Translations under genes and position numbers: made by a program
In this document: positions 25,758 through 35,101 of the stretch, in pieces
How the letters are laid out: the number at the start of each line of letters is the position of its first letter
How positions within the stretch are numbered: position 1 is the stretch's first letter
Notes under the pieces: generated by a model
The model's input: the letters and a program-made list of their open reading frames with translations, nothing else
Databases searched by the model: none
What the model was told of the DNA's origin: nothing
NCBI RefSeq assembly: GCF_000632715.1
Contig: NZ_BAWO01000050.1
Span: 1 to 48,602 of the forward strand
Reading direction: 5' to 3'
Length of the DNA: 48,602 nucleotides
Source: Parageobacillus caldoxylosilyticus NBRC 107762
GTDB lineage: Bacteria > Bacillota > Bacilli > Bacillales > Anoxybacillaceae

Positions 25758-25789
25758 AAACTCAAACGAGAAAATTTCATAACGGATGC

Positions 25790-25887
25790 AATCCACTAGG
25801 GGGGCCTTTAGAAAGGCTGAGATCAAAGTGTGCCTTTGAGACCCTTAGAACCTGATCTGGGTAATACCAGCGTAGGGAAGTGGAGCA
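25790..25887 (+). ncRNA. TPP riboswitch (THI element)
   Basis: The conserved blocks are all present. CACTAGGGGGGCC is followed by GGCTGAGATCAAA, then ACCCTTAGAACCTGATCTGG, GTAATACCAGCGTAGGGAAGTG. A terminator follows at 25936. Thiamine pyrophosphate binding would switch off the whole tenA-thiF operon. Confidence 0.97.
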
Positions 25888-25935
25888 GCGCAGTCGTGGA
25901 TCGATATTTTGTTGTAGTTTTGACGGCTCGTATGC

Positions 25936-25983
25936 AACGCCACTTTCTTTACGCCTTTGTAAAGGAAGTGGCGTTTATTTTTA
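25936..25983 (+). terminator. terminator controlled by the TPP riboswitch
   Basis: AACGCCACTTTCTTTAC (25936-25952) pairs with GTAAAGGAAGTGGCGTT (25959-25975), one mismatch, followed by TATTTTTAT. Confidence 0.88.
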
Positions 25984-26004
25984 TGAAAAGAGGGGGAGAA
26001 GAGG

Positions 26005-26703
26005 ATGTCATTTGCAAAAAAAGTGAGGAAAAAAGCTGACCCGATCTGGCAGGCAAGCTTTCATCATCCGTTTGTAAAAGAACTGGGAGAGGGGACGCTT
26101 GATCTAAGGCGTTTCCGCTATTATGTGATGCAGGATGCCTATTATTTACGCCATTTTGCGAGAGTGCAAGCGATTGGGGCGGCGAAGTCTCCAGATCTAG
26201 CGACAACCGCAAGGCTGGCGCATCATGCCCAGAGCACATGCGAGGCGGAATTGTCCTTGCATGAAACATTTGCTGAACTGCTTGGCATTACCGACGAAGA
26301 AAAAGCGGCTTTTATTCCGGCGCCGACGGCATACGCCTACACGTCCCATATGTACAGAGCGGCGTATGAAGGGCATTTGGGCGATGTCATTGCCGCAATT
26401 TTGCCATGCTACTGGCTCTATTATGAAATTGGCGAAAGATTAAAAGATTGCAAGCCAGATGAGCCGATTTATCAAAAATGGATTGGCACGTATAGCTCCG
26501 ATTGGTTCCGCAGTTTAGTAGAAGAGCAGATCGCCCGGTTGGACGCGATCGCCGAAGCGGTCACGGAAGCGGACCGCAAGCGGATGGAGCAGCATTTTCT
26601 TATCAGCAGTGAGTATGAGTACGAATTTTGGGAAATGGCTTATCATTTAGAAACATGGCCATCGGCAAGAAAGGAGATTCAAGCGTATGTCCACAACAAC
26701 TAA
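26005..26703 (+). CDS. tenA: aminopyrimidine aminohydrolase (thiaminase II) TenA
   Basis: A 232-residue helical enzyme that hydrolyses amino-HMP derivatives to HMP, salvaging degraded thiamine. The catalytic set is intact: D44 in MQDAYYL, C135 in ILPCYWLY and E205 in SEYEYEF. First gene after the TPP riboswitch, with GAGGGGGAGAAGAGG before the ATG. It overlaps ykoE by 17 bases, so the salvage enzyme and the HMP-type uptake system are coupled. Confidence 0.95.
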   Translation: MSFAKKVRKKADPIWQASFHHPFVKELGEGTLDLRRFRYYVMQDAYYLRHFARVQAIGAAKSPDLATTARLAHHAQSTCEAELSLHETFAELLGITDEEKAAFIPAPTAYAYTSHMYRAAYEGHLGDVIAAILPCYWLYYEIGERLKDCKPDEPIYQKWIGTYSSDWFRSLVEEQIARLDAIAEAVTEADRKRMEQHFLISSEYEYEFWEMAYHLETWPSARKEIQAYVHNN

Positions 26704-27277
26704 AGGATTGAAACTCGCTGATATTTTGACAACGATTGTTATTGCAGTGATATTCGGCATCATTTATAAAATTTGGGGACCAGTGTACGACTTTGTGAAA
26801 GTGTTTGGCTTTCATCTTGATCAATTGATTTACGGCATGTGGTTTATTGCCGCGTCAGTAGCATATTTGCTCATTCGCAAGCCAGGTGTTGCGCTGTTGG
26901 CGGAAATTGCTGCTTCTTCCGGTGAATTGATCATGGGATCCGAGTGGGGGCTTGAAGTGCTTATTTACGGAGTGATTCAAGGGCTGTTGGCGGAAGTGGT
27001 GTTTGCGGCATTTCGTTATAAGAGATTTGACGTGTTGGTTGTGTCGCTTGGCGCGATTGGAGCGACCATCGGCTCGCTGGTGATGGATTTTTACAAAGGA
27101 TACATTGAAGCGCTGGCGCCTTGGAATTTGGCATTATTCTTGATTGCCCGCTTTGTCGGCGCGGTGGTCATTTCCGGCTTTTTCGCTGTTTCGCTAGTAA
27201 AAGCCTTAGAGAAAACAGGGGTAACGCAAATGTTGCGCCCGGCTTCGAAAGAAGATTATGACGCGCTCGATCGCTGA
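26687..27277 (+). CDS. ykoE: ECF transporter S component, thiamine/HMP uptake (YkoE)
   Basis: A 196-residue membrane protein with about six helices. It contains the YkoE-family stretches FGIIYKIWGPVYDFVKVFGF and LLAEIAASSGELIMGSEWG. YkoE is the substrate-binding S component of the YkoEDC ECF transporter for hydroxymethylpyrimidine or thiamine. The ATG has AAGGAGAT 8 bases upstream inside tenA. The TPP-riboswitch operon agrees with the substrate class. Confidence 0.92.
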   Translation: MSTTTKGLKLADILTTIVIAVIFGIIYKIWGPVYDFVKVFGFHLDQLIYGMWFIAASVAYLLIRKPGVALLAEIAASSGELIMGSEWGLEVLIYGVIQGLLAEVVFAAFRYKRFDVLVVSLGAIGATIGSLVMDFYKGYIEALAPWNLALFLIARFVGAVVISGFFAVSLVKALEKTGVTQMLRPASKEDYDALDR

Positions 27278-27296
27278 AAAAGGTGGCGGTGAAGCG

Positions 27297-28748
27297 ATGA
27301 AACCAATCGCTGCTGTAGAGCGGCTCCGCTTAAAATTTCCGGGCAAAGATACGCTCCTGTTTAAAGATTTATCGCTCACGTTTTACGAAGGGGAAAAAGT
27401 ATTGCTGCTCGGTCCATCCGGATGCGGCAAATCGACGTTATTGCAAGTGTTGTCGGGATTGATTCCGAATTCAATTGATGTGCCGATGAAAGCGGAACGT
27501 CTGCAGCTTCCAACCAACTGGGGATATGTGTTTCAAGATCCTGACACGCAGTTTTGCATGCCGTTTGCCGATGAAGAAATTGCTTTTGCCCTTGAAAACA
27601 TCGGTGTGCCGCGGAGCGAGATGCATCAGCGAATCAAAACGCTGTTAGAAAAAGTCGGCCTGTTTATCGAGCCGCATACCGATATTCACACGCTGTCGGG
27701 AGGAATGAAACAGCGGCTGGCGCTGGCGTCTGTGTTGGCATTGGAGCCGGATGTACTGTTTTTGGATGAGCCGACGGCGATGATCGATGAGGAAGGAACA
27801 AAAGAGATTTGGCAGACGGTGAAACGAATCGCTAAAGAGAAAACGGTCATTATTGTTGAACATAAAATCGATTATGTGCTCGATTTTGTGGACCGCATCG
27901 TTTTATTTAACGATGACGGGGAAATTATCGCCGATGACAAGGCACAAACGGTGTTTGCCAACTATAAAGACATCATCGCTTCTCAAGGTATTTGGTATCC
28001 GGGCGTATGGGAGGAGTATACGGCAAATCGGCGGCGCCGGAGCACGGAGAGCGGCGGGGAGAAAAGGATATATCTACGCCAATTTCAAGGCTATCGGTCC
28101 AATGAGGTGAAAATCCGCATTGAAGAAGCGGCCGTACATGCGGGGGAGTGGATTGCTGTCACGGGCAAAAATGGCGCCGGAAAAAGCACGCTCTTGCATG
28201 CGCTCATGAAGCTGATCCGCACCGATGGAACGTATGAGCTATACGGCAAAGACAGCAAGCAGCTGAAACAGCTGCACCGCTTGCTTGCCTTTGTCTTTCA
28301 AAATCCGGAATTTCAGTTTGTCACCAATTCTGTACGCGAAGAGCTTGCTTATTCGCTTCGCTTGGAAAAACGAAAAGAGGCCGAGATTACGGAAACAGTG
28401 GAGGGGCTGCTGCGGCAGTTTCATCTTTATGAGCAGCAAGATCAGCATCCATATCAGCTTTCCATGGGGCAAAAGCGCCGTCTAAGCGTCGCCGCTTCGA
28501 TTGTAAGCGGACAGCAAATTTTTCTTCTTGATGAGCCGACGTTTGGACAGGATGCGAAAAATACGTTTGCGCTTCTTGAACTGCTAGAGTCGTATCGCAG
28601 ACAAGGGACAACCATCATTATGGTCACCCATGACGAAAATATTGTGAAGCATTTTGCAACCAGAAGATGGGTGATCGAAGACGGGCGGCTCGTCAAGGAT
28701 GAATCGATTTCCAGGCAGCGGTCAACAGCAGCCGCTCTGTTTGTGTAG
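27297..28748 (+). CDS. ykoD: ECF transporter ATPase with two ABC domains (YkoD)
   Basis: A 483-residue protein with tandem ATPase domains. The first has Walker A GPSGCGKST, signature LSGGMKQR and Walker B VLFLDEPTAMID. The second has GKNGAGKST, LSMGQKRR and IFLLDEPTFGQD. Both catalytic glutamates are present. One chain therefore does the work of the usual EcfA/EcfA' pair, as in Bacillus YkoD. The start is the ATG at 27297 after AAGGTGG; the earlier in-frame ATG at 27258 lies in the end of ykoE. Confidence 0.92.
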   Translation: MKPIAAVERLRLKFPGKDTLLFKDLSLTFYEGEKVLLLGPSGCGKSTLLQVLSGLIPNSIDVPMKAERLQLPTNWGYVFQDPDTQFCMPFADEEIAFALENIGVPRSEMHQRIKTLLEKVGLFIEPHTDIHTLSGGMKQRLALASVLALEPDVLFLDEPTAMIDEEGTKEIWQTVKRIAKEKTVIIVEHKIDYVLDFVDRIVLFNDDGEIIADDKAQTVFANYKDIIASQGIWYPGVWEEYTANRRRRSTESGGEKRIYLRQFQGYRSNEVKIRIEEAAVHAGEWIAVTGKNGAGKSTLLHALMKLIRTDGTYELYGKDSKQLKQLHRLLAFVFQNPEFQFVTNSVREELAYSLRLEKRKEAEITETVEGLLRQFHLYEQQDQHPYQLSMGQKRRLSVAASIVSGQQIFLLDEPTFGQDAKNTFALLELLESYRRQGTTIIMVTHDENIVKHFATRRWVIEDGRLVKDESISRQRSTAAALFV

Positions 28749-28760
28749 GGGGAACAGACG

Positions 28761-29543
28761 ATGAAATGGAACATTCGCTATCGGGAAACATGGCTGCACC
28801 AAACAAACCCAAGTTTAAAACTGATCGTGCTTCTGTTTCTGTTTTTGGCTGTATTGTTTATTCATAATCCAAATGTATTAATCAATTTTTCGCTTGCGCT
28901 GCTTTTGCTGTTTATGTTCTCTACCGGCTACCCGTGGAAGTTTTTGCTGCTATTGTTTTTGCCATTTCTTCTTATCTTTGTTTCGACCGCTTCGTCGATG
29001 ATGATGTTTGGCGAGGGGGAGACAACATGGTTTCGCTGGGGGCTGATCCATGTGACGGAGGAAAGCTTTTTGCGCGGGCTGCATATTGGCTTCCGCGCCC
29101 TTTCCTTCGCGCTCCTTGGGCTTTTGTTTTCCTTAACGACGAGGCCGGTCCGTTTGTTTTATTCTTTGATGCAGCAGCTAAAGTTAAAACCGAAATACGC
29201 TTACAGCTTTTTGGCGGCTGTGCGCTTGCTTCCGATTATGCTCGAGGAGTTTCAGACCGTGCATAATGCGTTAAAAGTGCGGGGAACGGTGAGCCACGGG
29301 TGGCTAGAAAAAATGAAGCGCTATGCGATTCCGCTCCTGTCGCAAAGCATCCGCCGCGCCCAGCGCATCGCGGTGGCGATGGAAGCGAAGCGCTTTTCCA
29401 GCAGCACAGAGCGGACGTTTTACTATGAAATCGGCTTTAACAAACACGATATCGCGCTTGTCGCTCTATTCGCCTTTGTAGCGGCGGCGGCTTATTACAC
29501 CGGCGTGCATTACCCGTATATTCCGGTTACCGATGTGCGCTAG
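28761..29543 (+). CDS. ykoC: ECF transporter T component (YkoC)
   Basis: A 260-residue transmembrane coupling protein with about five helices. The cytoplasmic motifs are KVRGTVS and, further on, MEAKRFSS, corresponding to the two A-R-G/E-A-R-type coupling helices of the family. It starts 12 bases after ykoD and connects the S component and ATPase. Its end overlaps the possible upstream start of tenI. Confidence 0.9.
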   Translation: MKWNIRYRETWLHQTNPSLKLIVLLFLFLAVLFIHNPNVLINFSLALLLLFMFSTGYPWKFLLLLFLPFLLIFVSTASSMMMFGEGETTWFRWGLIHVTEESFLRGLHIGFRALSFALLGLLFSLTTRPVRLFYSLMQQLKLKPKYAYSFLAAVRLLPIMLEEFQTVHNALKVRGTVSHGWLEKMKRYAIPLLSQSIRRAQRIAVAMEAKRFSSSTERTFYYEIGFNKHDIALVALFAFVAAAAYYTGVHYPYIPVTDVR

Positions 29544-29559
29544 AAAGCAAGGGATCACA

Positions 29560-30165
29560 ATGACAAAACAGCTTCATCTCATTTCGACGGGAAAACAGTC
29601 TGCCGAACAGTTTGCGTCTATTTGTGCCCGCATCCATCCGTATATCGACGCGATTCATGTGCGGGAAAAAAGGAAAACGGCACGCGAGGTTTCCGCGTTC
29701 GTTGCCGCTCTCATCGAAAGCGGGGTGCCGCCGCAGAAAATCATTGTCAATGACCGCGTCGATGTGGCGGCGGTGTTTGGCGTAAAAGGGGTGCAGCTGG
29801 CGTACCACAGCTTATCGGTATGCCAAGTAAAGCCTCATTTTCCGGCGCTGGCTGTCGGCTGTTCGGTCCATTCGCTTGACGAGGCGAAGGAAGCAGAGAA
29901 AAGCGGCGCAGATTTTTGTATCTATGGACATATTTTTCCGACCGCAAGCAAGCCGGGGATGCGGCCGCGCGGAGTTGAATCATTGCGGATTGTTGCAGGT
30001 GGCGTTCATATTCCGGTCATTGCAATCGGCGGCATTCACGCGGGGAATGCAGCGCAAGTGCTGCAGGCGGGTGCCGATGGGATCGCCGTGATGTCGGCGG
30101 TGTTTTTGGCGAGAGATCCTGTCGCGGAAGCAAAAAAGCTCGCTCATATAGTCAAACAAACATAG
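29560..30165 (+). CDS. tenI: thiazole tautomerase TenI
   Basis: A 201-residue TIM-barrel protein related to thiamine phosphate synthase. TenI aromatises the thiazole tautomer released by ThiG. The family marks are HVREKRKTAREVSAFV, SVHSLDEAKEAEKSGADFC, YGHIFPT (the functional histidine) and VIAIGGIHAGNAAQVLQAGADGIAVMSA. The ThiE-specific pattern is less complete, so TenI is preferred. The ATG at 29560 has AAGGG upstream; an ATG at 29533 lies inside ykoC. Confidence 0.88.
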   Translation: MTKQLHLISTGKQSAEQFASICARIHPYIDAIHVREKRKTAREVSAFVAALIESGVPPQKIIVNDRVDVAAVFGVKGVQLAYHSLSVCQVKPHFPALAVGCSVHSLDEAKEAEKSGADFCIYGHIFPTASKPGMRPRGVESLRIVAGGVHIPVIAIGGIHAGNAAQVLQAGADGIAVMSAVFLARDPVAEAKKLAHIVKQT

Positions 30166-30191
30166 TAAATGAACAGGGGAGAGGGATGTTG

Positions 30192-31325
30192 ATGGAACGT
30201 CATGATTACGATGTGTTGGTGGTTGGCGGCGGAATTATCGGCGCATCGATTGCATTTCAACTGGCAAAACGACAATTTCGTGTCGGCGTACTCGAAAAAG
30301 AACGGATAGCAAGTCAGGCATCCAGCGCAGCGGCGGGAATGCTTGGGGCGCAGTCGGAATTTTTCGAAGAAAGTCCTCTGATTCCGCTTGCATTGAAAAG
30401 CCGGGCGTTCGTTCCGGAGCTCGCCGAAGAATTAAAAGAACTGACTGGCATCGATATCGGACTCGTCGAAAAAGGGATGCTGAAAGTGGCGGTGACCGAA
30501 GAAGAAGCTGTCGCACTTCGCCGCCATTACGAATTTTGGCGGCAGACGGATTACCCGCCGCGTTGGCTCTCGGCGGATGAGACGAGGAAAATCGAACCGC
30601 ATGTTTCCTGTGATCTTGCGGCAGCGATGTATATTCCGAAAGACGGCCAAGTAAGCGCTCCCGATTTTGCGCTTGCATTGGCGAACGCTTCGATGGCCTA
30701 TGGAGCAAAGTGGCATGAGTACACCGAGGCGATGCATTTAAGAAAGCTAGGCGATTCGTACGTAATCGAGACGAATCGCGGAACGTTTGCCGCGGACGTT
30801 GTCGTCATCGCTTCAGGGGCATGGTCTTCTCTGCTTCTTGCACAAACAGGTCTTTCTCTTTCGATGTATCCAGTCAAAGGCGAGTGCATCTCTGTGAAAA
30901 CAGAAACGCCGCTCCTTCAAACGACTGTATTTGCCAAAAGCGGCTGCTATATCGTGCCGAAACGCGGAAACCGGCTGCTTATTGGGGCGACTTCGACGCC
31001 GCATACGTTTGACCGAAAAGTATCGGTTCAAGGAATGAGGAGTCTGCTCGAACGCGCATGTCGCCTTCTTCCGGAGTTGGAAAAGGCAGAATGGGAAAAG
31101 GCGTGGAGCGGCATCCGTCCGCAAACGGGCGATGGTCTGCCGTACATAGGGGAACATCCTCATTACCCGCGCGTTTGGGTGGCGACCGGCCATTACCGTA
31201 ACGGTATTTTGTTAAGCCCGATTACGGGCGTATTGTTGGCGGATTTAGTGGAAGGAAAAGAAACAGATGTCGATCTTGCTCCGTTTTCCCTCACACGACA
31301 TCAGACAAAGGTGGGAAAGGAATGA
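30192..31325 (+). CDS. thiO: glycine oxidase ThiO
   Basis: A 377-residue FAD-dependent amine oxidase that makes the dehydroglycine needed for thiazole. The N-terminal FAD-binding motif is VLVVGGGIIGASIAFQLA, followed by SSAAAGMLGAQSEF. The C-terminal FAD-contact region is GIRPQTGDGLPYIG, then HYRNGILLSPITG. The second ATG at 30192 is preferred because the purine-rich GGGGAGAGGG lies just upstream. Its stop overlaps the thiS start (ATGA). Confidence 0.92.
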   Translation: MERHDYDVLVVGGGIIGASIAFQLAKRQFRVGVLEKERIASQASSAAAGMLGAQSEFFEESPLIPLALKSRAFVPELAEELKELTGIDIGLVEKGMLKVAVTEEEAVALRRHYEFWRQTDYPPRWLSADETRKIEPHVSCDLAAAMYIPKDGQVSAPDFALALANASMAYGAKWHEYTEAMHLRKLGDSYVIETNRGTFAADVVVIASGAWSSLLLAQTGLSLSMYPVKGECISVKTETPLLQTTVFAKSGCYIVPKRGNRLLIGATSTPHTFDRKVSVQGMRSLLERACRLLPELEKAEWEKAWSGIRPQTGDGLPYIGEHPHYPRVWVATGHYRNGILLSPITGVLLADLVEGKETDVDLAPFSLTRHQTKVGKE

Positions 31326-31525
31326 AGCTTATTATTAACGGCGAATCGATTCATGTTCCCGAGCAGGTGAAAACGGTCAGCGATTTGCTTGCGCATTTTC
31401 AATTACAAAACAAACTGGCCGTTGTCGAAGTAAATTTAACCATTATTGAAAAAAGCCAATATGACACGACAACCTTATGCGACGGCGATCAAATTGAAAT
31501 TGTTCATTTTGTAGGAGGCGGTTGA
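31322..31525 (+). CDS. thiS: sulfur carrier protein ThiS
   Basis: A 67-residue ubiquitin-like protein ending in Gly-Gly-Gly, the tail that ThiF adenylates and which then carries thiocarboxylate sulfur to ThiG. The family motif [14 protein letters not shown] closes the sequence. It overlaps thiO by 4 bases and is followed directly by thiG. Confidence 0.95.
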   Translation: MKLIINGESIHVPEQVKTVSDLLAHFQLQNKLAVVEVNLTIIEKSQYDTTTLCDGDQIEIVHFVGGG

Positions 31526-31526
31526 G

Positions 31527-32294
31527 ATGTTAAAAATCGGGCCATATGAATTTCAGTCGAGATTATTGCTCGGAACAGGAAAATATCCAAGTTTGGAAGT
31601 ACAGAAACAAGCGGTCGAAGCGTCGGGAGCGGAAATTTTGACGTTTGCGGTCCGGCGCATGAACATTTTTGAACCAAACCAGCCTAACTTTTTGGAAAAC
31701 TTAGATTTAGCAAAATACAAACTGCTGCCAAACACCGCGGGAGCGAAAACGGCGGAAGAAGCGGTGCGAATCGCGCGGCTCGCCAAAGCGTCGGGATTAT
31801 GTGATATGATTAAAGTAGAAGTGATCGGCTGCGAGAAAACGCTGCTGCCAGATCCGGTAGAAACGCTAAAAGCAACGGAAATGTTGCTCGAAGAAGGTTT
31901 TATCGTTCTTCCGTATACTTCCGATGATGTTGTGCTGGCCAAACGGCTGCAAGAGCTCGGCTGCCATGCGGTAATGCCGGGTGCTGCGCCGATCGGTTCC
32001 GGGCAGGGCATTGTCAATCCGCTCAACTTAAGTTTCATTATCGAGCAGGCGACAGTGCCGGTGATTGTAGATGCCGGAATTGGCAGCCCGGCTGATGCGG
32101 CATTGGCGATGGAGTTAGGGGCGGACGGCGTGTTGTTAAATACGGCTGTTTCCGGTGCAGCTGATCCAGTCAAAATGGCTAAAGCGATGAAATTAGCGGT
32201 GGAAGCGGGACGGCTCGGCTATGAGGCGGGCAGAATTCCGAAAAAACGGTACGCTACCGCAAGCAGTCCAACGGAAGGAATGAGTGTTGTTTGA
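31527..32294 (+). CDS. thiG: thiazole synthase ThiG
   Basis: A 255-residue TIM-barrel enzyme that condenses DXP, dehydroglycine and ThiS thiocarboxylate. The motifs are [12 protein letters not shown] at the start, [33 protein letters not shown] with the Schiff-base lysine, and [39 protein letters not shown] precedes the ATG. It overlaps the thiF start. Confidence 0.95.
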   Translation: MLKIGPYEFQSRLLLGTGKYPSLEVQKQAVEASGAEILTFAVRRMNIFEPNQPNFLENLDLAKYKLLPNTAGAKTAEEAVRIARLAKASGLCDMIKVEVIGCEKTLLPDPVETLKATEMLLEEGFIVLPYTSDDVVLAKRLQELGCHAVMPGAAPIGSGQGIVNPLNLSFIIEQATVPVIVDAGIGSPADAALAMELGADGVLLNTAVSGAADPVKMAKAMKLAVEAGRLGYEAGRIPKKRYATASSPTEGMSVV

Positions 32295-33316
32295 ACGAAC
32301 GCTATTCTCGTCAAGAGTTGTTTGCGCCAATTGGCGAAGAAGGACAAAAGAAAATTAGACAAAAACATGTGCTTATCATTGGCGCCGGTGCGTTAGGAAC
32401 AGGCAGTGCCGAGGCGCTGGTGCGCGCCGGCGTCGGTAAAGTGACGATTGTCGATCGCGACTATGTTGAATGGAGCAACCTTCAGCGTCAGCAGTTATAC
32501 AGCGAAGCTGATGCAAAAGAGCGCCTGCCGAAAGCGGTTGCTGCTAAGCGGCGGCTTCAGGAAGTAAACTCCGATGTCGAAATCGACGCAATTGTCGGCG
32601 ATGTGACGGCGCAAGAGCTTGAAGAGCTGATTACTACAAGAACGCCTGATCTTTTAATGGACGCGACCGATAACTTTGATACGCGCATGCTTATCAACGA
32701 CGCCGCCTATAAATATCGCATCCCCTGGATTTACGGTGCCTGTGTCGGCAGCTATGGCATTAGCTACGCGTTTATTCCCGGCAAAACGCCATGTTTTCAC
32801 TGCCTGCTTGACACGGTGCCGACGGGCGGCCTGACGTGCGACACGGCGGGAATTATCAGTCCGGCGGTACAAATGGTCGTCAGCTATCAAGTGACGGAAG
32901 CGTTGAAAATTTTAGTCGAAGACTGGGCGGCGTTGCGCAACAAGCTCGTGTCGTTTGATTTATGGAAAAATCAGCATACGGCGATACGCATTGATTCGGT
33001 GAAAAAGGAAGATTGCCCGACTTGCGGCTCCAAGCCGTCCTATCCGTTCCTTTCCTATGAGCAGCAAACAAAAACAGCGGTGCTATGCGGGCGCAATTCG
33101 GTGCAAATCCGCCCCGCTGTCAAACGAAATTATGATTTGCAAGAGCTGGCCGACTTGTTTGCGAAACAAGGATTGGCTGTGCATGTCAATCCATATCTTG
33201 TTTCCGTATCGCTTGGAAACGAGCGGCTTGTCGTCTTTTCCGACGGGCGTGCGTTGATTCATGGGACAAAAGATATTCAAGAGGCGAAATCGATTTATTA
33301 CCGCTATTTGGGCTAG
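32291..33316 (+). CDS. thiF: ThiS adenylyltransferase ThiF (MoeB/ThiF family)
   Basis: A 341-residue E1-like enzyme that adenylates the ThiS C-terminus. The ATP-binding motif is [19 protein letters not shown] and the zinc site is two Cys pairs, PCFHC and CPTC. The catalytic-cysteine region is [16 protein letters not shown] start overlapping the thiG stop. The last ~80 residues are a small extra domain. It is the final thiamine gene here; no thiD follows, unlike in Bacillus subtilis, so the HMP kinase must be elsewhere. Confidence 0.92.
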   Translation: MNERYSRQELFAPIGEEGQKKIRQKHVLIIGAGALGTGSAEALVRAGVGKVTIVDRDYVEWSNLQRQQLYSEADAKERLPKAVAAKRRLQEVNSDVEIDAIVGDVTAQELEELITTRTPDLLMDATDNFDTRMLINDAAYKYRIPWIYGACVGSYGISYAFIPGKTPCFHCLLDTVPTGGLTCDTAGIISPAVQMVVSYQVTEALKILVEDWAALRNKLVSFDLWKNQHTAIRIDSVKKEDCPTCGSKPSYPFLSYEQQTKTAVLCGRNSVQIRPAVKRNYDLQELADLFAKQGLAVHVNPYLVSVSLGNERLVVFSDGRALIHGTKDIQEAKSIYYRYLG

Positions 33317-33514
33317 GGGCCCCTTTTTTGGGAAGCCACTTTTTGCCTTGCTCTTGGCGATTGGCCAAAACATTGAACCAAAATTCTCGAAGCAGTTAGG
33401 CGGGGAGGCTCACTTAAGTAATAAAATTGTCAAAAAGTTGTATAAAGTGTCTGCCACATAGAAAAAGTGCTATGTTACGATGATAATGGGGATGAATAAT
33501 GAGGAGGGGACAAA

Positions 33515-33598
33515 ATGGAAGAGCTATCCGTCACCTTGAATATTGCTTCTTTGCTGGTACTGGTATATTTTATCGGCTCATGCTTGATTGAGTCGTAA
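33515..33598 (+). CDS. 27-residue single-span membrane peptide
   Basis: A short frame reading MEELSVTLNIASLLVLVYF and on to IGSCLIES. It has AGGAGGGG 5 bases before the ATG, one hydrophobic segment (about residues 7-22) and its own terminator directly after the stop. This full gene architecture argues for a real gene although no family is recognised. AT-rich sequence upstream (around 33428-33480) can hold a promoter, including an extended -10 (TGTTACGAT). Confidence 0.6.
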   Translation: MEELSVTLNIASLLVLVYFIGSCLIES

Positions 33599-33628
33599 AA
33601 ACTGCAGGGGTTACTCTGCAGTTTTTAT
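33597..33628 (+). terminator. terminator of the 27-residue peptide gene
   Basis: AAAACTGCAG (33598-33607) and CTGCAGTTTT (33616-33625) form a perfect stem with an 8-base loop and a T-rich tail. Confidence 0.85.
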
Positions 33629-33729
33629 TTCTTATATGTTTAGACGATAGGCATTTGGTGAAAAATTTGATATGATAATCATATAAATGGATAATAATAA
33701 CTGTTTTATTTTAGGAGTGTGAAGATTCT

Positions 33730-34995
33730 TTGGGAGAGTTGCCTCTAGGGTTGTTAGGGTGGTTTTTCCTTTGCATGATGTTAAACGCTTTCTTTTCTTC
33801 GGCAGAAACTGCATTGTCGTCCGCCAATAAAATTCGTCTGAAAAATTATGTAGAAGAAAATCACCGTGGCAGTAAACGAGTAAATTATATTATGGAGCAT
33901 TTAGACCACGTCTTATTGACTGTGCTTGTAGCCAATCGAATCACCGGCATTGTGGCGGTCGCTTTTTTAGTGGATATGGCGACAACCATGCTTGGGGAGC
34001 GCGCGGGTCTAGTTGCTGCAATTATCGTGATGACTGTGCTTCTCGTGGTCTTCGGTGAAATTTTGCCAAAATCGATTGCGAAAGTGCATGCGGAATCGTT
34101 ATCGATTCGTTATGCAGGCATTATTTACGTATTGATGAAGTTGCTTTCTCCCGTCACGACGCTGTTTCATGCAGTAAGGGAACATGTCGCAAAATGGTTT
34201 ACTAGCGGAGCGGTTGTTCCCGTGGTGACGGAGGAAGAAATTAAAGTAATGATTGATTTAAGCGAGGAAGAAGGAATTATTGACAATAAAGAAAAAGAGC
34301 TTATTCATCGTTCGCTCGATTTTGATGAAATTTTAGTGGAAGAAATTTTTACGCCACGGTCTGATATGGTTGCTGTCGAAGTAAACCAGCCGATCGAGGA
34401 GATCCGCGATGTGTTTTTAGAGGAAAAATACTCCCGCATCCCGGTATATGAGGGAGATATTGATAATGTTATCGGCATTTTGTCGGAAAGCGACTTTTTT
34501 AGTGAACTGGTGCAGCAAAAAGAGGTCAACATTCGCAAGTTATTACGCAAGCCGCTGTTTGTCGTGGAATCGATGAAAATTTCCGATTTGCTGCCGGAGT
34601 TTCAAAAAAGCAAGGTGCATATGGCCATTGTTGTCGATGAGTTCGGCGGTACCGCCGGGTTAATTACACTCGAAGATATTATTGAACAAATTGTTGGCGA
34701 AATATGGGACGAACATGATGAAGCGGTAAAAAGTATCCGGCAAATCGATGAGAACAGCTATGAGTTTAACGCCGAATTGCCGCTTGATGAATTTTGCGAA
34801 ATGATGAAAATTGATACGCCGGAAAGCGCGTCGCACACGTTAGGCGGCTGGATATTTGAAATGTTTGAACGCGTGCCAAATGTTGGTGAAACACTGCATT
34901 ACGGGCCGCTTACGTTTACGGTGCGGCAAGTGGAAAACCGTCGAATTCGCAAAGTGCTTGTTTCGCTAAACAAACCGTTGGCGGAAAATATATAA
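33730..34995 (+). CDS. CNNM/DUF21 transporter with CBS pair and CorC_HlyC domain
   Basis: A 421-residue protein. An N-terminal DUF21 membrane domain with about four segments (FFSSAETALSSANKIRLKNY is its conserved start, TVLVANRITGIVAV and VFGEILPKSIAK follow). Then a CBS pair (about residues 200-330; IFTPRSDMVAVE, IVVDEFGGTAGLITLEDIIEQIVGEI) and a C-terminal CorC_HlyC domain. Family members act in Mg2+ or Co2+ efflux; old 'hemolysin' names are misleading. The TTG start is supported by AGGAG 12 bases upstream, a loose fit. It ends in a short GC-stem terminator with a ten-T run. Confidence 0.88.
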   Translation: MGELPLGLLGWFFLCMMLNAFFSSAETALSSANKIRLKNYVEENHRGSKRVNYIMEHLDHVLLTVLVANRITGIVAVAFLVDMATTMLGERAGLVAAIIVMTVLLVVFGEILPKSIAKVHAESLSIRYAGIIYVLMKLLSPVTTLFHAVREHVAKWFTSGAVVPVVTEEEIKVMIDLSEEEGIIDNKEKELIHRSLDFDEILVEEIFTPRSDMVAVEVNQPIEEIRDVFLEEKYSRIPVYEGDIDNVIGILSESDFFSELVQQKEVNIRKLLRKPLFVVESMKISDLLPEFQKSKVHMAIVVDEFGGTAGLITLEDIIEQIVGEIWDEHDEAVKSIRQIDENSYEFNAELPLDEFCEMMKIDTPESASHTLGGWIFEMFERVPNVGETLHYGPLTFTVRQVENRRIRKVLVSLNKPLAENI

Positions 34996-35022
34996 GGAGC
35001 GTAAAGCTCTTTTTTTTTTTTG
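34996..35022 (+). terminator. terminator of the CNNM-family gene
   Basis: A short GGAGC/GCTCT stem is followed by a very long T-run (35009-35021). Confidence 0.7.
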
Positions 35023-35054
35023 ACTAGAAGAGGAATAAGGTAGCGGAATAAATA

Positions 35055-35082
35055 AAGCCCCAGGCAATTCGCCTGGGGCTTC
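35055..35082 (-). terminator. terminator of the SASP gene
   Basis: AAGCCCCAGGC (35055-35065) and GCCTGGGGCTT (35071-35081) form a perfect 11-bp stem; on the minus strand it is followed by TATTTATT. Confidence 0.85.
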
Positions 35083-35101
35083 AGCCATGTATATGAAGTT
35101 G

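Noticed and set aside
31553-32173. 206-residue antisense frame in thiG
   Set aside because: A shadow of codon bias; no ribosome site and serine/alanine-rich low-complexity product.
33300-33330. GGGGCCCC with T-run after thiF as the operon terminator
   Set aside because: The palindrome has no loop; a shorter GGG/CCC stem is too weak to call with confidence.
33261-33461. 66-residue frame after thiF
   Set aside because: Starts inside thiF, no ribosome site, no recognisable protein.
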